From the NCBI RefSeq assembly GCF_004348535.1, contig NZ_SMJX01000069.1, forward strand, positions 1 through 32,782: a stretch of 32,782 nucleotides of DNA, given 5' to 3'. The stretch comes from Actinomadura sp. KC216. GTDB taxonomy: Bacteria; Actinomycetota; Actinomycetes; Streptosporangiales; Streptosporangiaceae. Within the stretch, counting starts at the first letter, position 1; the number at the start of each line of letters is the position of its first letter. Below, in pieces: positions 1 to 8,082 of the stretch. Below the pieces are notes generated by a model. That model was not told the origin of the DNA. It searched no databases and saw only the letters and a program-made list of their open reading frames with translations. A program made the translations under genes and the position numbers.

Positions 1-90
1 GTCGCGCCCGCCCCGGAGCCACGGGTATCGCCCGCACCCGGCCTGAGCCTCCGCGACTACCTGCGCGGCGACGACGGCAGGCCGCGATGA
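1..90 (+). CDS. C-terminal end of an unidentified protein (eCIS operon, partial)
   Basis: Only the last 29 codons are in the window. Frame 1 is open from the first base and ends at TGA 88-90. The visible tail is rich in Pro and Ala and finishes with the short amphipathic stretch LSLRDYLRGDD. It lies 22 bases ahead of the DUF4255 gene on the same strand, so it probably belongs to the same eCIS operon. The visible residues do not identify a family. The stop overlaps an ATG at 87, which opens a 9-codon reading frame running to the next gene's start. Confidence 0.6.
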   Translation, partial: VAPAPEPRVSPAPGLSLRDYLRGDDGRPR

Positions 91-99
91 GCGGCGGAC

Positions 100-104
100 G
101 GAGG
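100..104 (+). promoter_or_regulatory. Ribosome binding site of the DUF4255 gene
   Basis: GGAGG lies 8 bases before the ATG at 113. It supports that ATG as the true start even though a 9-codon frame (87-116) overlaps it. Confidence 0.6.
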
Positions 105-112
105 CCGGCGGC

Positions 113-1393
113 ATGAGCACGGCCCTGGCGCTCGGCGCGGTCAGCGCGGTGCTGCGCAACGTGCTCGACAACGGCCTCATCGATGCCGCCCCGGCGCTGG
201 AGAGCTCCGTCAAGGTGTCGGTGAAGGCGCCCGATCTCATCAAGCTCGACGACCCCCAGGCCGGTCCGCAGCTCAACCTCTTCCTCCACCGGGTGAGCGC
301 CAACCCCGGCTGGCGCAACGCGGACCTGCCGTCGCGCGACGCGCGCGGGGCCCGGACCACCAACCCGCCCCTGGCCCTGGACCTGCACTACCTGCTGACC
401 GCGTACGGGCGCGAGGACCTGCACGCGGAGATCCTGCTCGGCTACGGCATGCAGCTGCTGCACGAGCGGTCCTTCCTCGACCGGGCCGCCATCCGCAGGG
501 CGCTCGCGTCGATGCCGCTGGACCCCACCGTGCTGCCGGCGGCGTTCCGGAATCCGCCGAACGCGGGCCTGGCCGAGCAGTTCGAGACGCTCAAGATCAC
601 CCTGGATCCGCTGGGCGTGGACGAGATGTCCAAGGTGTGGTCCGCGGTGCAGGCCCACTACCGTCCCAGCGCCGCCTACCAGGTGAGCGTCGTGCTCATC
701 GAGGCGAACCGGCCGGCCGCCGATCCGCTGCCCGTGCTGACCCGCGGCGTCGCCGTCACGCGGTCCCTGGAGGCGCCGTTTCCGGCGATCGAATCGGTCG
801 CCACGCCCGACGGCACCGGCATCGCCGAGCTGGGGGAGACCGTGACCCTGCACGGTCATCACCTCGCCGGCACCGGCGTCAGCGTCAGGCTCGCGCACCG
901 CCTGCTCACGGCCCCCTATGAGATCGCCGTGGCGTCCAACTCCGACCCCGCCCGGCTGTCGTTCGCGCTGCCCTCGGCGGAACCGGCGGGGCAGCCCTGG
1001 CCGTCCGGTTCCTGGAGCCTCGCCGTCACGCTGACACCCGACGGCGCCACGTCGCCCCGAACGACCAACAGCGCGGCGCTCATGCTCGCGCCCGTCCCCG
1101 ACGCCGGCGGCGCGACCCTCACGCGCGACACGGCGACCGGCCACGTGAAGATCACCGTCGGTGTGGCGCCGCGGGTCCTTCCCGAGCAGGAGGTCACCGT
1201 GGCGCTGAACTCCGCCGAGGCGACGGTCGGCCCGGCCGAGAACCCGGCCGCGCAGGTGGAGGCGGAGTTCGCCGACATCCCGGCCGGTGCCGCCTGGCTG
1301 CGCCTGCGGGTGGACGGGGCGCGCAGCCGCCTGATCGACGACACCGGCACGGTCCCGGTCTTCCGCGCCGACCGGAGGGTGACCGTCCCGTGA
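113..1393 (+). CDS. DUF4255 / Pvc16-like tail terminator (cap) protein of the eCIS
   Basis: This 426-residue protein has the N-terminal DUF4255 (Pvc16 N-terminal) pattern: an opening helix, SVKAPDLIKL, then QLNLFLHRVSANPGWRN and a LHYLLTAYG segment, over about residues 5-190. In Afp and PVC particles the family caps the distal end of the inner tube and sheath and helps to set tail length. Residues from about 215 to 420 look like two Ig/TIG-like beta domains, which would make it longer than I recall for Afp16/Pvc16. The gene follows a GGAGG site and its stop overlaps the GTG start of the AAA+ ATPase, the usual partner of this family in eCIS loci. The family call is firm. The cap role is by homology, and the Ig-like reading is inference from composition. 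Confidence 0.85.
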   Translation: MSTALALGAVSAVLRNVLDNGLIDAAPALESSVKVSVKAPDLIKLDDPQAGPQLNLFLHRVSANPGWRNADLPSRDARGARTTNPPLALDLHYLLTAYGREDLHAEILLGYGMQLLHERSFLDRAAIRRALASMPLDPTVLPAAFRNPPNAGLAEQFETLKITLDPLGVDEMSKVWSAVQAHYRPSAAYQVSVVLIEANRPAADPLPVLTRGVAVTRSLEAPFPAIESVATPDGTGIAELGETVTLHGHHLAGTGVSVRLAHRLLTAPYEIAVASNSDPARLSFALPSAEPAGQPWPSGSWSLAVTLTPDGATSPRTTNSAALMLAPVPDAGGATLTRDTATGHVKITVGVAPRVLPEQEVTVALNSAEATVGPAENPAAQVEAEFADIPAGAAWLRLRVDGARSRLIDDTGTVPVFRADRRVTVP

Positions 1394-3222
1394 TCGCGTT
1401 CGAGCAGGAGACGGGGGCGGACCGCGATCGGCGGCTGCTCGAAGCGGAACTGGCGCGCCTGCACGCCCGCGTCACCGCGGGCCCCGGCTCGGCGCCGCCC
1501 GACGCCGGGGGCGAGGACGATCTCGGCGACACCCGGCTGGCACGGTTCCAGGCGGCCTTCCGGCTCTCGCCGTTCGAGCGGGAGCTGCTGCTGTGGTGCG
1601 CGGGCGCCGAGATGGACGGCCGGTTCTCCCCGCCCACCTTCGGCGAGGCGCTGTCCGCGCTGGACGCCGGGCACTGGGACGCGCTCGCCCCCGGAGCGCC
1701 GCTGCGCCACTGGCGCCTGATCGAGCTCGCACCCGGGCCGGGGCTCATCGATCGCCCGCTGCGGATCGACGAACGCGTCCTGTACCACCTCATGGGCGTG
1801 ACCTGCGTCGACCCGCGGCTCGACGGGCTGCTGCAGATCAGGTCCGGCGCGACCAGGACGGTGACCCCGGCGCAGGCGGACTCGGCCGCCGACATCGCCG
1901 CGGCACTGGCGGGCGCCGGGCCGCGGCCGGTCGTGCTGCTGGACGGAGCGGACGGCGACACCCGCGAACGCGTCGCCGCGCACGTCGCCTGGGCCTTGGG
2001 CCGGGTGCCGGCGGTGGTCATGGCGGATCGTCTCCCGCCTCCCGGCGCGGACGGCGTGGCGGTGGCCCGCCTGGTCGAGCGTGAGGCGGCGCTCCTGGGG
2101 GCGCTTCCCTTCCTGGCCGTCTCCGAGGAGAGCCCCGCGGCCGGCTCCTTCGCCGCCGAACTCGGGTGCCCGCTGCTGATCGGCGTCACCGCGCCGACGC
2201 CCGGGACGTTCCCCGGTGCCATCCGCCGCACGGTGCCCAGCCCAGGCGCCGCCGACCGGCGGGAGCTGTGGCGGCACCTGCTCGGGCGGGACGACGAGGC
2301 GGACAAGGCCGCCATGTCGTTCCGGTTCGAGGTGGGCGAGATCGAGGCGATCGCCCGGAACCTGGACGGGCAGGGGCTGCGGAACGCCTGCCGGCTCCAC
2401 GCGCGGAGCGCGCTGGGCGACCTCGCCGACCGGGTCGAGCCCCGCGCGGGCTGGGACGACCTCGCGCTGCCCGGCCTCGCGATGGAGACCTTGCGTGATG
2501 TCGCCCGCCAGGTGCGCAACCGGGCGCGGGTCTACGAGGAGTGGGGCATGGCCGGCCTCTCACCCCGCGGGCTCGGGGTGACGGCGCTCTTCACCGGGGA
2601 GTCCGGCACCGGCAAGACGCTCGCCGCCGAGGTGCTCGCCGCGGAACTGGACCTCGACCTGTACCGCATCGACCTCGCCGCCGTGGTCAGCAAGTACATC
2701 GGCGAGACCGAGAAGAACCTCAAGCGGGTGTTCGACGTCGCCGACGCGTGCGGGGCGGTGCTCCTGTTCGACGAGGCCGACGCGCTCTTCGGCCGGCGCA
2801 GCGAGGTCCGCGACAGCCACGACCGGTACGCCAACCTGGAGATCTCCTACCTGCTGCAGCGCATGGACGCCTACCGGGGCCTGGCGATCCTGACCACCAA
2901 CCTGAAGGACGCGCTGGACCGGGCGTTCCTGCGCAGGCTCCGGTTCGTGGTGAACTTCCCGTTTCCCGACGCGTCCACGCGGGAGCGGATCTGGCGGCTG
3001 ATGTTCCCGCCGAAGGTGCCGTGCGCCGACCTGGACTGGGCGCGGCTGTCGCGGTTGCAGGTGCCCGGTGGCCACATCCGCACCATCGCCCTCGGCGCGG
3101 CGTTCCTCGCCGCGGCGGAGGAGACGCCGGTGACCATGGCGCACGTGCTCGCCGCCACCCGGCGCGAGTACGCCAAGCTGGAGCGGCCGCTCACCGAGGT
3201 GGAAGCGGGTGAGCGGGCCTGA
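1390..3222 (+). CDS. Pvc15/Afp15-like AAA+ ATPase of the eCIS
   Basis: The protein has 610 residues and starts with GTG inside a GTGA overlap with the cap gene. The N-terminal 350 residues carry a winged-helix-like and degenerate ATPase-like region typical of this family. The C-terminal AAA+ module is intact: Walker A GESGTGKT at residues 403-410, Walker B LLFDEAD at 458-464, a sensor-1 type LTTN, and a pair of arginines at 515-516 (FLRR) that fit an arginine finger. Every known eCIS cluster type carries such an ATPase. Its exact job is unsettled, with assembly, remodelling or cargo loading proposed. It acts in the producer cytoplasm. The next gene begins in a TGATG overlap, so translation is probably coupled. 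Confidence 0.93.
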   Translation: MIAFEQETGADRDRRLLEAELARLHARVTAGPGSAPPDAGGEDDLGDTRLARFQAAFRLSPFERELLLWCAGAEMDGRFSPPTFGEALSALDAGHWDALAPGAPLRHWRLIELAPGPGLIDRPLRIDERVLYHLMGVTCVDPRLDGLLQIRSGATRTVTPAQADSAADIAAALAGAGPRPVVLLDGADGDTRERVAAHVAWALGRVPAVVMADRLPPPGADGVAVARLVEREAALLGALPFLAVSEESPAAGSFAAELGCPLLIGVTAPTPGTFPGAIRRTVPSPGAADRRELWRHLLGRDDEADKAAMSFRFEVGEIEAIARNLDGQGLRNACRLHARSALGDLADRVEPRAGWDDLALPGLAMETLRDVARQVRNRARVYEEWGMAGLSPRGLGVTALFTGESGTGKTLAAEVLAAELDLDLYRIDLAAVVSKYIGETEKNLKRVFDVADACGAVLLFDEADALFGRRSEVRDSHDRYANLEISYLLQRMDAYRGLAILTTNLKDALDRAFLRRLRFVVNFPFPDASTRERIWRLMFPPKVPCADLDWARLSRLQVPGGHIRTIALGAAFLAAAEETPVTMAHVLAATRREYAKLERPLTEVEAGERA

Positions 3223-3467
3223 TGCGGGAGATCCACATCCACATCGGCGAGGTCGTGCTGGACGGCGCGGCCGGATCCGATCCCGCCGACCTTCTGGCGG
3301 GGCTGGAAGGCGAGCTGCGCGCACTCGCCCGCGACCACGGCGGACCCTACCCGAGCGGGCACGCCGCCCACCTCGACGGACGGCCGGTCACGGCGCCGCC
3401 CGGCGGCGCCGACGTCGCGCGGTCCGCGTGGCGGAGCATCGTGGGCGGGCCGGGAGCCGCGTCATGA
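3222..3467 (+). CDS. Small conserved-looking protein between the ATPase and the DUF4157 gene
   Basis: It has 81 residues, starts in a TGATG overlap with the ATPase stop and ends in an ATGA overlap with the DUF4157 gene. It begins with a short beta-like stretch HIHIGEVVLDG, followed by a helix (DLLAGLEGELRALARD) and a Gly/Pro-rich tail. There is no signal peptide or membrane segment. I do not recognise a characterised family. Because it sits directly before a DUF4157 protein and is overlapped on both sides, it could be an adaptor, chaperone or neutralising partner of that protein. This is a guess from position only. Confidence 0.7.
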   Translation: MREIHIHIGEVVLDGAAGSDPADLLAGLEGELRALARDHGGPYPSGHAAHLDGRPVTAPPGGADVARSAWRSIVGGPGAAS

Positions 3468-5083
3468 CCGCCGGCAGGGAGCACCCGTCCCGCGTCCCGG
3501 ACGGGGAGACGCTGCGGGCCGTGGCCGCCGCCGTGGAGTCCCCGGGCGAGGCCCTGGACGGCGGCACCCGGGCGGACATGGAGCCCCGGTTCGGCTTCGA
3601 CTTCAGCCGGGTCCGCGTGCACACCGGCGAGCCGGCCGCGCGGGCCGCGCGGCGCATCGACGCCGCCGCGTTCACCTACGGGCATCACATCGTGCTGGGC
3701 GGCCCGGCCGATCAGCGTCTGATCGCCCATGAGCTCGCCCACGTCGTGCAGCAGAGCGGGGCCGAACCCGGCGTACCGGTCCTGGCGCCGCCCGGCGACG
3801 CGAACGACCGGGCCGCCGACGCGGCGGCCGACGCGGCCGCGGACGCGGTCATGCGCGGACGGGCCGCACGGCTCCAGGCGGGCAGCGTGCCCGGGGGGAC
3901 GCTGATGCGCCTGCCGCCCAGGCTCGAACGGGGCTACGCGGGCGAGCAGCAGATGGGCTTCACCTACCGCGCCGAAGAGGGATGGGCGTTCCTGGAGGGC
4001 CCGAGCGGCGCGGCGGGACATCCGCCCAACCTCAAGGGCTTCGACGGCGTCGCGGTGCGGTTCCCGGGGAACACCGTCCAGATCCATCTCCTGGACAACA
4101 AGTCGCTGAAGCGCGGCGGCAACGTCTCGAGCGCGACGGCGCTGACCAAGAACCTGGTCACCAACCTCGAAGAGCTGATCGCCAGGGTGTCCGGGCCCGG
4201 TTTCCAGGCGCTGCCGCCGGACCGGCTCAAGCTGGTGCGCGACGCGCTGGGCGCCGCGCGCGCCTCGCTGGAGACGGGCGTGCCGTTGCCGTCCTCCGTG
4301 CGGCTGGTCGTCACCAACGCCGGAGGCGCGTCGACAGGGGTGACGGGTCGCCTGGCAAAGCTCGGCGTCGACTTCCGCGACATCCAGTCCATCGCCCCCG
4401 TGCCCCGGGGCCCGTCGCCCGCCGTGCACTTGAGCGGGGAACAGCAGGCGATCAAGAAGCTGGTGGTCATCGCCAAGGTGATCAAGGTCGGGCTGGTGGT
4501 GCTGCAGATCATCGGCGAGGTGGACAGCGCGCTGTCCACCGTCACCATGGCCGGGAGCAAGCTCTCCGGCGGCGCGCTGGTCCTGCACGCCGAGGTCGAG
4601 CGGGCCCGGCGGCTGCGGGACGAGGCGGACACCCAGCTGAAGGAGTACACCGCCTACCACCAGCGCCTCGACGCCTGGAAGTGGCAGCTGCTCAGCCTGC
4701 TCGGCCCGGACGCCGAGCGGATGCGGTTCGCGGGGTCGGACGCGTCGCAGACCCTGGCCGAGCTGGAGTCGCTGGTCGCCGATCTCGACACGCGGCTGAC
4801 CCGCCTTGAGCGGGTGCGGAGGCTGGGCCAGGACCGGCAGCAGGCGGCCAAGAAACTGCTCGAATCGGGCCTTCTCGGCGAGGGCGCCTTCGGTTCGACC
4901 GCCGCGGGCGCCTACCTGGACCTGGAGGACATCAACAACGCGCTGGACTCTGCTCACAGGTCGCTGACCACGGCACGGCAGCAGGCGGCGGCGGACGCGG
5001 CGTTCCTCGTCGGCTACATCCGCGAATGCGTGGCGTGGTACTTCAAGGCCCAGGGCGGGCAGGCGGGAGGCGGGGCCCCATGA
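3464..5083 (+). CDS. DUF4157 (eCIS core domain) protein with possible REase-like region, candidate cargo
   Basis: The start is ATG 3464, inside an ATGA overlap; the frame is open further upstream, but that part has shadow-like Arg/Pro composition. The product has 539 residues. DUF4157 spans about residues 35-112 and has the metalloprotease-like HELAH at 89-93 and FSRVRVHTG before it. A DAAADAAADA linker follows. Residues 155-310 contain E161 (GYAGEQQ), D194 (GFDGV) and D211-N-K213 (LLDNKS), then a strand VRLVVTNAGG. This spacing resembles a PD-(D/E)XK nuclease core, but I cannot confirm it. A hydrophobic helix (about 328-350) and a long charged, coiled-coil-like C-terminus follow. DUF4157 is known to mark eCIS-associated effectors. 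It could also be a structural or processing protein. Confidence 0.82.
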   Translation: MTAGREHPSRVPDGETLRAVAAAVESPGEALDGGTRADMEPRFGFDFSRVRVHTGEPAARAARRIDAAAFTYGHHIVLGGPADQRLIAHELAHVVQQSGAEPGVPVLAPPGDANDRAADAAADAAADAVMRGRAARLQAGSVPGGTLMRLPPRLERGYAGEQQMGFTYRAEEGWAFLEGPSGAAGHPPNLKGFDGVAVRFPGNTVQIHLLDNKSLKRGGNVSSATALTKNLVTNLEELIARVSGPGFQALPPDRLKLVRDALGAARASLETGVPLPSSVRLVVTNAGGASTGVTGRLAKLGVDFRDIQSIAPVPRGPSPAVHLSGEQQAIKKLVVIAKVIKVGLVVLQIIGEVDSALSTVTMAGSKLSGGALVLHAEVERARRLRDEADTQLKEYTAYHQRLDAWKWQLLSLLGPDAERMRFAGSDASQTLAELESLVADLDTRLTRLERVRRLGQDRQQAAKKLLESGLLGEGAFGSTAAGAYLDLEDINNALDSAHRSLTTARQQAAADAAFLVGYIRECVAWYFKAQGGQAGGGAP

Positions 5084-5739
5084 GCGCGTTTCCCGGATCG
5101 CCCAGGCTGGTCAAGGGCGGCATCGTGCTGCTGGATCCGGCGGGCGGCGCGCTGCGCCAGGTGATCTCGCTGCAGTACAACCCGGACACGCTCAGCCGGA
5201 CGGTCCAGGCGAAGGCGGCGGGCGAGGGCGGCGACCGCGCCCAGGCGATGCGGCTCAAGGGCAGCCCGGTCGAGACGATCAGGCTCGAGGCCGTCCTCGA
5301 CGCCACCGACCGGCTGGAGTACCCCGACCGCAACCGGGACGCCGTCCGCTACGGGATCCACCCGCAGCTCGCGATGCTGGAGGCGATGGCGCACCCGTCC
5401 GCGGCCGCGCTGCTGGCCAACGACCGGCTCGCCGCCTCCGGCGCGCTGGAGGTGCTGCCGGTCGAGTCGCCGCTGGCGCTGTTCGTCTGGTCGCGCAGCC
5501 GCATCGTCCCGGTGCGGCTGACGGAGCTGTCGGTCACCGAGCAGGCGTTCGACCCGGCGCTCAACCCGATCCTGGCCAAGGTGAGCCTCGGCCTGCGGGT
5601 CCTGTCGGTGGACGACCTCGGCTTCCGGCACCGCGGCGGGGTGCTGTTCATGAACCACCTGCGGGCCAAGGAGTCGCTCGCCGGGAAGGCGGCTCCCGGC
5701 GTCCTGTCGGAGCTCGGACTGGAGGGTCTGCCGTCATGA
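5080..5739 (+). CDS. CIS_tube-family baseplate protein (Pvc7/Afp7-like N-terminal domain)
   Basis: ATG 5080 lies in an ATGA overlap with a purine-rich GGGAGG site just upstream, giving 219 residues. Hallmarks are the early LQYNPDTLSRTV, the following IRLEAVLDATD, and SPLALFVWSRSRIVPVRLTELSVTEQAFD. These are typical of the Pfam CIS_tube family, whose members link the inner tube to the hub in contractile particles. In Afp7/Pvc7 this domain is joined to a LysM domain. Here the LysM part is encoded by the next, overlapping gene. The product is expected in the particle at the tube-baseplate junction. The family call is firm, but the exact position in the particle is inferred. Confidence 0.85.
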   Translation: MSAFPGSPRLVKGGIVLLDPAGGALRQVISLQYNPDTLSRTVQAKAAGEGGDRAQAMRLKGSPVETIRLEAVLDATDRLEYPDRNRDAVRYGIHPQLAMLEAMAHPSAAALLANDRLAASGALEVLPVESPLALFVWSRSRIVPVRLTELSVTEQAFDPALNPILAKVSLGLRVLSVDDLGFRHRGGVLFMNHLRAKESLAGKAAPGVLSELGLEGLPS

Positions 5740-6101
5740 CCGATCCGCTGCAGGCGCTCGTCGCGGCCGGTGCGCTGCCCGCGGGCCGGTTCCCGCCCGG
5801 CAGCCGGTACGCGGCCACGCCCGTCCTGACCCACGACCCGGGCGGCGGCCGGCGGCCCGTCGCCTACCTGGCCCGGCGGCTGGTGCCGCAGCCCGAGCGG
5901 CTGGCCACCGTGGGCGAGCACACCGTCGTCGAGGGGGACCGGCTCGACCTGCTCGCGGGGCGCCATCTCGGCGATCCCGAGCTGTGGTGGCGCATCGCCG
6001 ACGCCAACGTGGCGGCGCACCCCGACGAGCTGACCGCGCACCTGGGCCGGAGGCTGCGGCTGACCGCGCCGGAGGGGATCCCGGGGGTGGCGGATGCTTA
6101 G
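5736..6101 (+). CDS. LysM-domain baseplate protein
   Basis: This 121-residue protein starts in an ATGA overlap. Residues from about 64 to 112 form a LysM-like unit: HTVVEGDRLDLLAGRHLGDPELWWRIADAN, followed by LGRRLRLTAP. The WWRIADAN core is the form seen in phage T4 gp53-like and Afp7/Pvc7 LysM modules of tail baseplates, where it is structural and need not bind peptidoglycan. The N-terminal 60 residues are a Pro/Arg-rich extension. There is no signal peptide, so it is not a secreted wall protein. The preceding CIS_tube gene plus this one probably equal one Pvc7-type protein split in two. Confidence 0.85.
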   Translation: MTDPLQALVAAGALPAGRFPPGSRYAATPVLTHDPGGGRRPVAYLARRLVPQPERLATVGEHTVVEGDRLDLLAGRHLGDPELWWRIADANVAAHPDELTAHLGRRLRLTAPEGIPGVADA

Positions 6102-7224
6102 CGGCGGCGTCCGGCTGTCGCTGATGATCGGCCCGGCGGTGCCGATCCCCGCCGGGCGGGAGGTGATCGAGGCCGTCGAGTCGGTCAGCGTCGAGGCGGG
6201 CGCGGGCGACGCCCAGAGCGGGTTCGAGATCGTCTTCCGGCTGTCGCGGCGCTCCCCGCTGCACACGCTGTTCCTGCTCACCGGCGGCGCGACCATCCCC
6301 GTCGTGCGGGTCGTCATCGCGGTGACTTTCCACGGCCGGGCCGAGGTGCTCATCGACGGGGTCATGACCAACCACGAGGTGCGCGACGGCTCCGGCGAGC
6401 CCACCCTCGTCGTCAAGGGCAAGGACCTGTCCGCCGTCATGGACTGGTTCGCCTTCGACGGCTTCCCGTATCCGGCGATGCCGCCGGTCGCGCGCGCTCT
6501 GGCCGTGCTGGCGAAGTACGCGGCCTTCGGGGTCGTCCCCGTCACCATCCCGAGCATCATCGAGGACCTGCCGATCCCGATCGAGTCGATCCCGCGGCAC
6601 CAGGGAACCGACTACGGCTACCTGAAGCTCCTCGCCCGCGACGCCGGCTACGTGTTCTACCTCGACCCCGGGCCGGTGCCCGGGACGAGCCGCGGCTACT
6701 GGGGCCCGGAGATCCGGGTCGGCCCGGCGCAGCCCGCGCTGAACCTCGATCTCGACGCCCCGCGCCGCAACGTCGAGACCCTCTCGTTCTCCTTCGACAA
6801 GGAACGCAAGGAGATGCCGGTCGTGTGGATCCAGGAGCAGTACTCCAAGGCGCCGATCCCGATCCCCGTCCCCGACGTCACGCCCCTGAACCCGCCGCTC
6901 GGCGCGGTGCCGCCGCTGCCGCCGAAGCTCACGTTCCTCAACGATTCCGCGAAGCACAAACCGTGGGTGGCGCTGGCACGCGGAATCTCCTACGCGGCCA
7001 ACCACTCCGATGTCGTCTTCGGCCGGGGGACGCTCGACGTCGTCCGGTACGGGCGGGTCCTGCGCTCGCGGGGCCTGGTCGGCGTGCGCGGCGCGGGGGA
7101 GGCGTTCGACGGGCTGTACTACGTCTCCTCGGTGACCCATTCCATGAAGCGCGGCGAGTACAAGCAATCCTTCACCCTGGCCCGCAACGGCCTGCTGTCC
7201 ACTCTGTCGAAGGTGCCGATATGA
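6094..7224 (+). CDS. gp27-like baseplate hub protein (N-terminal half of a VgrG/Pvc8-type spike)
   Basis: It has 376 residues and overlaps the LysM gene by 8 bases. The sequence follows the gp27/gpD pattern of phage late control proteins: VESVSVEAGAGDAQSGFEIVF near the start, a TNHEV loop near residue 90, a GTDYGYLKLLARDAGYVFYL segment in the middle, and a final beta domain ending SVTHSMKRGEYKQSFTLARN. In contractile tails a trimer of this domain crowns the baseplate and connects tube to spike. In Afp/PVC it is fused to the gp5-like OB domain. Here that part is the next gene, which overlaps by ATGA. Confidence in the family is high. Confidence 0.88.
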   Translation: MLSGGVRLSLMIGPAVPIPAGREVIEAVESVSVEAGAGDAQSGFEIVFRLSRRSPLHTLFLLTGGATIPVVRVVIAVTFHGRAEVLIDGVMTNHEVRDGSGEPTLVVKGKDLSAVMDWFAFDGFPYPAMPPVARALAVLAKYAAFGVVPVTIPSIIEDLPIPIESIPRHQGTDYGYLKLLARDAGYVFYLDPGPVPGTSRGYWGPEIRVGPAQPALNLDLDAPRRNVETLSFSFDKERKEMPVVWIQEQYSKAPIPIPVPDVTPLNPPLGAVPPLPPKLTFLNDSAKHKPWVALARGISYAANHSDVVFGRGTLDVVRYGRVLRSRGLVGVRGAGEAFDGLYYVSSVTHSMKRGEYKQSFTLARNGLLSTLSKVPI

Positions 7225-7766
7225 GCCATCTGGCGGAAAACGCGAAAAGGTACTACGGGAAATACCGGGCGACGGTCGTCAACAATGTCGACCCGCTGCA
7301 GATCGGCCGGATCCAGGTGATCGTGCCGGACGTGTCGTCGGTGGCGCCGACGAGCTGGGCGATGCCGTGCCTGCCCGCCTCGGGCGCCAACACCGGCGTG
7401 TTCACGGTCCCGGCGATGGGCGCCGGGGTGTGGGTCGAGTTCGAGCAGGGCGACCCCGACCACCCCATCTGGGTGGGCGGCTACTGGGGGTCGTTCGCGG
7501 AGCGTCCCGCGCTGTCGCACACGGTGCCGCCGGGCGTGGCGGGCATGACGATGCAGACGACGGCGCTCAACGCCGTGGTCGTCAACGACACCCCCGGCGT
7601 GGGCGGGGTGACCATCTACTGCCGCGGCATCCCGATGATCTCGGTGACCGACGCCGGGATCAGCATCATGAACGGCAAGGGCGCGATGATCAACCTGGCG
7701 GGCCCCGCGGTGAGCGTGGTGGGGCAGCCGGTCGACGTCAACGCCGGCGGGCTGACGGTGATGTGA
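7221..7766 (+). CDS. gp5/gpV-like spike protein with OB fold
   Basis: The start is ATG 7221 in an ATGA overlap; an upstream open stretch in this frame is a shadow of the hub gene. It has 181 residues. Residues 10-95 form the OB fold of phage baseplate protein V/VgrG, with GRIQVIVPDV, PAMGAGVWVEFEQGDPDHPIW and VGGYWG as typical landmarks. The remainder (about 105-181) has short repeated beta strands such as VTIYCRGIPMISVTDAGISI, suiting a short beta-helical spike shaft. It should sit on the hub trimer and carry the PAAR-like tip encoded next. The gap to that next gene is a single base. Confidence 0.9.
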   Translation: MSHLAENAKRYYGKYRATVVNNVDPLQIGRIQVIVPDVSSVAPTSWAMPCLPASGANTGVFTVPAMGAGVWVEFEQGDPDHPIWVGGYWGSFAERPALSHTVPPGVAGMTMQTTALNAVVVNDTPGVGGVTIYCRGIPMISVTDAGISIMNGKGAMINLAGPAVSVVGQPVDVNAGGLTVM

Positions 7767-7767
7767 G

Positions 7768-8082
7768 GTGCCCGGCCCGATCGTCCATCTAGGCGCCGTC
7801 GTCACGTGCTCGCACGGCGGCCCGGCGACGCCGCTCGCGCCCAGCCCCCGGGTGCTGGCCGGCGGGCAGCCCGTGGTGACCGTCGGCACGCCGTACGCGG
7901 TCACGGGCTGCTCGCTCACGCCGTCCGGCGTGTTCTGCGCGAGCGGCCATTGGGTCACCGGAGCGGCGCGGGTGCTGGTCATGGGCGTGCCCGTGGCGGT
8001 GCAGGCGGGGTCGTCGGTCTGCGTGGCGACGGGGTCGCCGTTCCTGCCGATGACCGTCCAGCCCAGGGCGGTGGCGACGTGA
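7768..8082 (+). CDS. PAAR-like spike tip protein
   Basis: This 104-residue protein has a GTG start one base after the spike stop. It shows the short beta-rich repeats of PAAR-like/DUF4280-type tips: HLGAVVTCSHGG at the start, then VVTVGTPYAVTGCSL, VFCASGHW and VLVMGVPVAV. Cys14, Cys48, Cys57 and Cys85, with His7, His16 and His61, are candidate metal ligands. PAAR cones are commonly pinned by zinc or iron, though I cannot assign which residues bind. Its place between the spike and gp25 genes matches the Pvc8-Pvc10-Pvc9 neighbourhood. The gene ends in a GTGA overlap with the gp25-like gene. Confidence 0.87.
   Translation: MPGPIVHLGAVVTCSHGGPATPLAPSPRVLAGGQPVVTVGTPYAVTGCSLTPSGVFCASGHWVTGAARVLVMGVPVAVQAGSSVCVATGSPFLPMTVQPRAVAT

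Noticed and set aside
916..2519. Long minus-strand frames opposite the cap and ATPase genes
   Set aside because: They mirror strong coding sequence on the plus strand, are full of Arg, Pro and Ala and carry no domain.
3815..3855. Short GC-rich repeat in the DUF4157 gene
   Set aside because: It encodes an Ala/Asp linker (DAAADAAADA) and is explained by coding, not by a DNA repeat element.
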